DNA from: Papio anubis
Lineage: Eukaryota > Chordata > Mammalia > Primates > Cercopithecidae
DNA: 64,000 nucleotides
NCBI RefSeq assembly: GCF_008728515.1
Contig: NC_044991.1
Span: forward strand, 38,768,968 to 38,832,967
Reading direction: 5' to 3'
Below the pieces are notes generated by a model. The model was not told the origin of the DNA. It did not search any database and saw nothing but the letters and a program-made list of their open reading frames with translations. The translations under genes were made by a program, and so were the position numbers. Shown piece by piece: positions 57,584-64,000 of this stretch. How positions within the stretch are numbered: position 1 is the stretch's first letter; each line of letters begins with the position of its first letter.

Positions 57584-59565
57584 CTACAGAGGAGCAAAGA
57601 CAAAGCACAGGTGAGTTGGGATTCCATCTGGGAAGAGACATGACTGTGACAACAAGTTCAAGCCCTGAGAAGCAAAGCCTGGGGCTCCAGTGAGAGCAGG
57701 AACGATGGGACCTGGGGCTGGTACTTAGTCCCTCTCAGCCCCCTTCTCCTTCTCACAGAGCCCAGCCACTGTTGCCGAACCCCTGCTGAGCCAGAGCTCC
57801 TCTCAATGCCCTCCTCAAGGGACAGGTTTGGGGAGGGAACTGCATGTCCTTATGAGCTAAAGCCTCTTGGGAAGATCTAGGAGTCTTCAACTCAGTTCCC
57901 CCAGGGGCTGTGCAGATGACAGTCAGGAGTGGAGGTGGGCCCATGGGAGGCCACAGCAGACGGTATGTCTGAGGCTATGATGGGGGCATTCACTTCTTTC
58001 TATGGGAGCATTGCCCAGTTCCTTCAGTGTGGCCAGATATTCTGATTTTTAAGAGATGCCAATAATCCAAACTTTTATGCAAAGCTTCCTGATTTTTGTG
58101 ATACTATGCTGATCTCAGGCTAAATGAGGCTCATGGTAACCAGTTTGTGAGTCTTTACTCTAGGAGGTTATGGAGGCATGTTGGGGTGTGGATGTGGGGA
58201 TCACCCTACTGAAACCCACTCCTCTTCCTTGAGGCAGTCTGGAAACCCCGGGATTGGAGAGTGGGAGGGGGGGCTTAAAGCTGAGAAGAAAGTAATGAGG
58301 CATCAGCCCTGCCAAGATGGAGTTTATACAATGAGCTCTCCATGTTACCCTGTTTGTTAAACCAAAAGGTGATTTGCAAGAAGACAAGGCAATTACACAT
58401 TAGAGTCTGGTTACCAGATTTTGCATTTCTGCATTCAGTCATGACCCAGAAAGTGTGCTGCTGGCTGCCAGTATACTTGGAGTATGACAGTTCCCTCCTG
58501 GCAGTCAAGCTTCAGTGACATCCTCCTCTTCCAGTGGCACCAACAGCTGCACTTCCTTGCTCAGCCAGAGAGGGGCAGTGTGGCCCTGGTGTAGGTCACT
58601 GGCCTCCATTGACTGACTCAGAATAGTCTGCAGGAGGAGTCCTAATTGAGGATTTTAATCTAGGATCCTGGGTCGCTTCGCTGTCGGCTGGACAGCAAAG
58701 CTTCACATGGGATGCTGAGCAGACCCTAAGATGGAGGCACACATACTGCAAAGTTGCAAGGTGAGGCTGTGAGGGGTGCCCAAGCACTCCCGTCCCATGG
58801 AGCTAAGAGTTTGTGAGTGAGGTAGCCTGACCCACAGCTCGCAGCAACCTGTATGCTTTGCCAAGACCTGCCAGGAGGCGGGAGCCGTGTGTTGCTGTGG
58901 TTCTGTCCTGCTGGGATATTAGTTGTAGTATCCAAACCTTGGGTTCATGTCCAGTTCCCCTCTCTCCTTCATCCAGCCAGTTTGTTTCTTCCTCTGTATC
59001 TTCTTACATCCCTCCATCATCCTCAGTTCACTTCAGCCCTGGCAACATCTCACAGGACTCTAGTCTTCTTGACTCTGGACTCCTATCTACCATGACAGAG
59101 CCCTCTAAAGCCCTCCCCAGCTCCTTCCAGAGCTTGGAATAATTCCTAACGCCCAGCCTGGCATGCAGGGCTGCCGGTATGCTGGTGCAAAACCCCATCT
59201 TGGTTTTGCGGCTCAGATGTTCTCTCACCAAATACCCTTCCTCAAAATACTTGGCCACTAACACCTTCCCTCTAAGGGCTGCTCTAATCCTGCCCCTTGC
59301 ACAAGCCCTTTCTTGATCTCCTCCCAACTCTATCCCTCACAGCATCAACCTCTCCTTCCCCCACTCTCTCTGCACTTTTGCACTTGCCAATTCCCCGCCA
59401 CTTCCTCCAGCCCCCTGTGGATATTACCCTGGAGCTGCTCTGCAGCTAGGAGCCCCGGGATGGGATGGGACACACTGTGTGTGATCTAGTTTCCTCCCAG
59501 CCCCTGGCATAGAGCTTGGTCCAGGCAGAGCCCAGCTTAGTGCTCACATCAGAGGGTTGAGTAGT
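57584..59565. other. SLC24A3 intron, left part, nothing recognised
   Basis: No named repeat; pyrimidine-rich in 58950-59450. Confidence 0.45.
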
Positions 59566-59569
59566 GTTC

Positions 59570-59850
59570 CAGAACTATTGTCACATCTTCTGCTGCTCAA
59601 ATGTCCCACTGCTGTCCTGGAAGCCTCCACATGGGTCCCAAAGCCTCCCATCCTCCCCATCTGACTTCATCTTTCCTAGAGGAGCCTCTGCTCAGCCCAA
59701 GGCTGCCACCTCATGGTCCTTGGGGATGCCAGGCCCTTCCCCTCATTCAGCTTTGGTTCATGTTCACTCTTCTTCTTGAAATGCCTCTCTCCCTTTCCAC
59801 CTCAGTGCAGCCGAGTCTGTCTACTGTGGCTCATAGGATTTCTCTAAACT
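59570..59850 (+). mobile_element. Possible L2 fragment
   Basis: Pyrimidine-rich text such as ttcttcttgaaatgcctctc resembles L2, but the match is weak. Confidence 0.3.
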
Positions 59851-59928
59851 CTGGAGACCCTCTCTGCATGTCCTGCAATGATATCTCTTGGCTATTCAAA
59901 ATCTAGGGGCTGCCATTTCACAGATGCA

Positions 59929-59970
59929 GAAAGTGAGGTCCAGACACAAGGAGAAAGTGAGGTCCAGACA
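59929..59970. repeat. 24-bp tandem duplication
   Basis: gaaagtgaggtccagaca recurs at a 24-bp period (59929 and 59953). Confidence 0.9.
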
Positions 59971-59974
59971 GGGG

Positions 59975-60780
59975 AAGGGGCTGGCATGGAGCAGGTGCTT
60001 TGCAAGCATCAGGGCCGGACCCCAGTTTCAGATCCTGGATCACTGCCTTTATCTCCTTCTCTTTCTCCCAGTTTCTCTTCTTTGCCTTTTCCAGAACTCC
60101 ACATTTTTCTGCTTTTAACTTTAAAGTATTTGAGACTGAGTGAGAATCTGCCCTGACCTCCAAGCAATAATTTGTTGAATCGTGTGGATTTCTCTCCCTA
60201 CTCATCTTTCACAAAAGCTGGAAACAACATCCTTCTGTGTTTTTCTGCCCTACTCTGAGTTTTAGTCTACGAGCAACCATGAAACACACAATATCGAATC
60301 ATTAAAAAGTGATTAGGGAAAGCACAGGCAGTAAACAGAGCCCAGCGCCGAGAGGCCCTCTAGGCCACTGCTGGTGGACCCACACCATGATCCTCTCATC
60401 TTGTGAGAAAGTATAACTCCAGGGAGAATTGATCTCACGACTCTTAGAAGATGTAAACATGTCAGGATCTCTATCTCTAAATACATGTAAGCGCTGACCT
60501 CAGCCCACCCACCATTCACAGACATAACGTTTCCCCAGCAATTAAGGCTGTTTAAGGTCCATGGAGCCAACACTATCTTTACAGGAGACAGGCACGGGGC
60601 ACCTACTCTTGTTATATGAATCTTGCTTATAAGACCAGATTCGGGGTGGAAGGAGGGAGAGCCCAGGAAAAGGTGGTTGCTCTTCTGTGCCCACTCCTCC
60701 AGTATCGCTGTGGGTCCGGGCAGTGCAGCCAGTTCTAACAACACCATGACCTGATCCAAGCTCGTCTCTGGATAGTGGAG
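59975..60780. other. SLC24A3 intron, nothing recognised
   Basis: Contains a 157-codon minus frame (60313-60786) with no known domain or splice signals; not called. Confidence 0.5.
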
Positions 60781-60784
60781 CAGC

Positions 60785-60990
60785 AAAAAGTCTGAAGATT
60801 TGGGACTCAGGCTGGCTTGGGCTCAAATAGTGACTCTATCCCGTGACCCAGGGCAAGTTGCTCAGCTTCTCTAAGCTCTGGTTTCCTTGTTTGTAAAGAG
60901 GGGATAATATCAGTCACCTGGCAGAATTCTTGAGATGATGAAAGACAAGTAGACATAGTCATACACACTGTTTAGCGACTGAACCATATC
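60785..60990 (-). mobile_element. MIR SINE, antisense
   Basis: ttgggactcaggctggcttg, gtgacccagggcaagttgct, cagcttctctaagctctggt, gtaaagaggggataatatca. Confidence 0.85.
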
Positions 60991-60994
60991 AGGG

Positions 60995-61570
60995 ACCTAG
61001 TAAAATAACACCCCCTACTTAAACATTTTCTTTCCTTTTCCTCTCCTTAAAACTTTTTTTTGTTAAAAGACTCACCCCGCCCTCTTTTTCTGCCATTTTC
61101 TGGCTCTTTGATTGCCTCCCCCTACAAGGGCGTGGGTATTCACAGGTTCTGTGGATTTCCTCAACTGAGTAGAACACGTGCTGACAGCTGTATTGACATT
61201 TCCAGAATATAATTTTGATGTTCACACCAAAAAATTTGCACGGGAAAGAGAGAGAGTGGTTTTGCTCTGCATGAAGAATAAACCACCCAATGGTGGTATT
61301 TCAGAGATCACAGAGGACTCCAGTTACAGGTGAGGAACACCTCCTCCCCTTCAACACAACGTGACCCCACTCCCAGGTGGAAGTCCTCGGACAAAGGGCC
61401 TCCCCACCTGCCCACTGTGCATTTCAGACGCCACCTCACTTATTCTGTGCTACCGTGGAAGGGAGCCCCTCCTGTGACTCTCTAAATATTCTTACTGTGG
61501 GACACTTTTTATTTATTTAAGTATCCAACGCTAACTTCCAGGATGTAGAAGTAACTGTTTAGGGTATGCG
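60995..61570. other. SLC24A3 intron, nothing recognised
   Basis: No gene or named repeat. Confidence 0.5.
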
Positions 61571-61574
61571 GTTC

Positions 61575-61745
61575 GCTAAGTCTGTGGTTCCTGCACCAGG
61601 CAGCAGCCTCAGCATCACCTGAAAAACGTATTAGAAATGCAAGTTCTACCCCCTCCCACTCTCCCAAGACCTACTGGATCAGTTACTCATGGGAGAGAGA
61701 AGGAAAGGGAAGACACAACCAGTTTTGAGAACTACTGGCATACAG
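61575..61745 (-). mobile_element. MER5-like DNA transposon
   Basis: gcctcagcatcacctgaaaa, acgtattagaaatgcaagtt, caagacctactggatcagtt, then ccagttttgagaactactgg. Confidence 0.75.
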
Positions 61746-61749
61746 AAAC

Positions 61750-62512
61750 CGAGTTCCGGACAGACGTGTCTGAGGGAGATGCCTTCTGGAAACAGGGATT
61801 CTGAATTTAAAAATAAATAAATAAATAAAATGGAAAGCTTTCAGATAAAGGAAACTACATTTCCAAACAGACAAAGAGTTGAAAGAGGCAAGAGAATGAA
61901 AGAGTTCTAGATCTGCTGAATATTTTTTGATGAAAGGGGTTTAACTTGCTGTTCAGCCTGGCATGCACTGTGATGATTTCTAACAAGGACACTTTCCTGA
62001 TCTCTGTGGCCAATTCTTTCATCTCAGTGCTTCCACTTGGAGCATTTCTGTATATATACAGAGAGAGGAAGCGTGGCAGAGGTATGCGGTTGGAGGTTTT
62101 TAATCCTGTGAGGACCCCAAGGATCATCAAAGGAGGGTTATAGAGGCAGAAGGAAACGCAGGAGAGAGGGGTAGAGGAAATGACAGAGAGAAAGGAAGAG
62201 TGAGGTTAAAAGGAAAAGAAAATGGGGAAGGAAAATACAAATAGCACCATTAGTTAGGTCTAAATGGAGTTGCGGAGGTTGGTCCTTTGGGTTTTCGTCT
62301 GATTATTGATCGGTGTCATAAAATGCTCAGTGGACTGATGGCACTTTTGTGCTAATAATGACCATCGCTCTCAAACATGCTGATGCCTAGTGTTTCCACC
62401 ACAGCTGCCCTGCAAGGGCTCCCCAGGACCTTGGTGAGGAGGCTGGAACAATACAGGGCACAGGTTCAGTCCCCAGTCTGGCTCACACATACCAAGAATA
62501 TGAGGCACGTAC
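61750..62512. other. SLC24A3 intron next to exon, nothing recognised
   Basis: Short (AAAT)n at about 61808-61830; otherwise nothing. Confidence 0.5.
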
Positions 62513-62587
62513 CTCACAGATCTTTTCCAAGGAAGGGACGAAGAAGTCATCACACACAATGGCCAGCGCATAGAACATGTATATGGC
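62513..62587 (-). CDS. SLC24A3: SLC24A3 internal exon (helix before alpha-1 repeat)
   Basis: This is a 75-nt coding exon of the K+-dependent Na+/Ca2+ exchanger NCKX3, which moves Ca2+ and K+ out of cells in exchange for Na+. On the minus strand a pyrimidine-rich tract ending in CAG precedes GCC ATA TAC, and the exon ends in TGT GAG followed by gtacgt, a good donor. It encodes exactly 25 codons, phase 0 at both ends. The peptide starts AIYMFYALAIVCDDFFVPSL and ends EKICE, a hydrophobic helix followed by the conserved acidic CDDFF segment of NCKX proteins. It joins in frame to the exon at 57583-57499. SLC24A4 is nearly identical here, so the choice of SLC24A3 rests on the other two exons. No frameshift or stop is seen. 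Confidence 0.92.
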
Positions 62588-62699
62588 CTGAAAGAGAGGA
62601 GATAAAAGGGGTTAAAGTTAGAGCGAGGCAGGGCCAGGAAGATGAGGGTCCAGCCACCTTCTGCTTTAATAATGTCTTCTGTCATCGTGAATTCAACAT

Positions 62700-63175
62700 C
62701 TTAAATACCAAGTCTTTGCAATGCCCACAACACTCCCCTGTGACCTGGTCCCAGCTTCCTCTCTGATATTATCACCTGCCACTCTCCTTTTGCCCACCTC
62801 CCTTTCCATGAAACATGCCATGGATTCCTGTCTCACGGCCTTTGCACTTGTTCTTCTCTCTGCCTGGAACACTCTCCTGCAAGATAGCCCACTGGATCAC
62901 GCCATCACACCCTTCAGGTCCCTGCTCAAATGGCAACCTCTTTCGCCCACTCCCATTTCTCACTATCTCATTTATCTCTTTGGTTTTTCCCGATATATTA
63001 TATGTTAAATTAATTCACCTATTGTCTGTCTCCTCCACCAGAAGTTCATGAGGATACGATGTCATATAATTAATTTCATGTAATTATTGCCATATCCCCA
63101 GCAGTCAGCACAGGGCCTGGTATACAGTAGGTACTCCATAAAGGTATGTGAAATGAGGGAATAAATAAATGAACA
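62700..63175 (+). mobile_element. L2 LINE 3' end
   Basis: Well-preserved L2: ctcacggcctttgcacttgt, tctctgcctggaacactctc, ttcaggtccctgctcaaatg, atatccccagcagtcagcac, agggcctggtatacagtagg and a final gaataaataaatgaac. Confidence 0.9.
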
Positions 63176-63179
63176 CTTC

Positions 63180-63465
63180 CAACTGAACCTCTTTACTCAC
63201 CAGATCCCTGCAGGAAAGCTTTGCAAACTTGCTTCTGCATCTTGGTCAGCTATGACCAAGGTATCACCTGGAATTCTACCTTCTGGCCAGAAATTGCCTC
63301 TCCACTCTATTCAACCCCATGTTTCCTCTCTAACGAAATCTTACTAGGATTTCAGTGTTGATTGACCACTCAACATCCTTCTCCCACTCTTTCCTAAGGA
63401 GACCCCAGTTTTGTCCAAATATCCACCATGCCGCATGTGGAAGGTGACCCTATCCTTTTCTCCAG
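63180..63465. other. SLC24A3 intron, nothing recognised
   Basis: No gene or named repeat. Confidence 0.5.
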
Positions 63466-63469
63466 GAGT

Positions 63470-63800
63470 GGATGCTGATTGGTCAATCAGTATGTAGTAT
63501 TCATTAGCTGTGGCTATTGGTTCAGAGGTGAGCACATGACCTAGGTTGGCCCAATTAGAGAGCAGGAAAGGCTTTTAGTTTTTGCCAAAGGGAGCCATTT
63601 CTCACCCTCTGTTGCTGGCTGTGGAAGAGGAAGCTGGGAGCCCTCACTGCCGCTGACAGTCATATTGAAGGAATCTGACTTGAGAGGAAGTTGACCCTGA
63701 GTCAAAAAAAAACCTAAGCCCTTGATAACATCCCTGAGCCCTTGATCAAGTGCCCACCCTGCTTCTTGACTTCATAACATACCATGACCACTGTTGAGGC
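63470..63800 (+). mobile_element. Old interspersed repeat, family not named
   Basis: gctattggttcagaggtgag, cacatgacctaggttggccc and aattagagagcagg parallel the element at 50925-51295. Confidence 0.4.
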
Positions 63801-64000
63801 CAGTTTGATTTAGAACATCTCTGTTACTTGCTTCTCAAAGCATCTAATAGGTGTGGTTCAAGTTCAGCAACCTCAGCAGTGACATTGCGTTCATTTATTG
63901 ACCTCCCAGTCTCTTTTCCTTTTGAGAAGTGCTCCTCAGGATGGGAGTCATACATCCTCTCCAACTCACACAAGGCGCAGACACATGACCCAGGATAGCC

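Larger units (their letters stand above)
1..64000 (-). other. SLC24A3: Interior of the SLC24A3 transcription unit
   Basis: The whole window is read as the inside of SLC24A3 on the minus strand, because three consecutive exons lie at 57-62.6 kb and neither a first nor a last exon is visible. Visible introns are 57118-57498 (381 bp) and 57584-62512 (4929 bp), with partial introns at 62588-64000 and 1-57013. Coding sequence is 264 nt, about 0.4% of the window. That the gene continues past both edges is inference from its known large size (hundreds of kb in human). Confidence 0.8.

Noticed and set aside
60313..60786. 157-codon minus frame on the gene strand as an extra exon
   Set aside because: It lies inside an intron whose flanking exons already join in frame, and no acceptor-donor pair with suitable phase was evident.

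Overview
This is primate nuclear DNA, most likely from an Old World monkey (macaque, baboon or vervet type). It carries about ten Alu elements, several L1 tails, MaLR LTRs and MIR/L2 fossils. The youngest Alu (540-865) has bases I associate with the cercopithecid AluYR subfamilies rather than human AluY. There are no bacterial features: no operons, no ribosome binding sites, no CRISPR.

Only three coding segments can be supported, all on the minus strand and all internal exons of SLC24A3, the K+-dependent Na+/Ca2+ exchanger NCKX3. Read in gene order they are 62587-62513, 57583-57499 and 57117-57014. Their phases join (0, 1), and together they give 87 codons plus a split glycine codon, covering a membrane helix, the linker and the alpha-1 cation-binding repeat. 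Everything below 57014 is taken to be one long intron (at least 57 kb), because the next expected exon was not found.

Layout. 1-8.5 kb: AluYR-like insertion inside an old DNA transposon, MER5 fragments, MIRs, two 5'-truncated L1 tails (one with a probable 3' transduction) and three more Alus. 9-17 kb: MaLR LTRs, L1M antisense fragments, a Tigger-like element, and a 217-bp block present twice (97% identical), the second copy lying inside an L1M/HAL1-type element. 17-39.7 kb: no Alu at all; MaLR LTRs, MIR, L2 and two more L1 insertions with target-site duplications and extra 3' sequence. 39.7-50 kb: Alus, a CpG-rich 39-bp minisatellite of about 18 units (42431-43166), a TG-TA-CA palindromic microsatellite, an L1 carrying a nested Alu, a long L2, and a 246-bp inverted duplication with 96% identical arms. 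50-64 kb: L1M, a 65-bp MADE1 hairpin, a repeat-poor block, the three exons and a long L2.

The most unusual signals are structural rather than genic: two young local duplications (one direct with a fold-back hairpin at its junction, one inverted), three L1 insertions with candidate 3' transductions, and the minisatellite. Repeat family names rest on recalled consensus sequences, not a database search. The long open reading frames are explained by repeats or chance.
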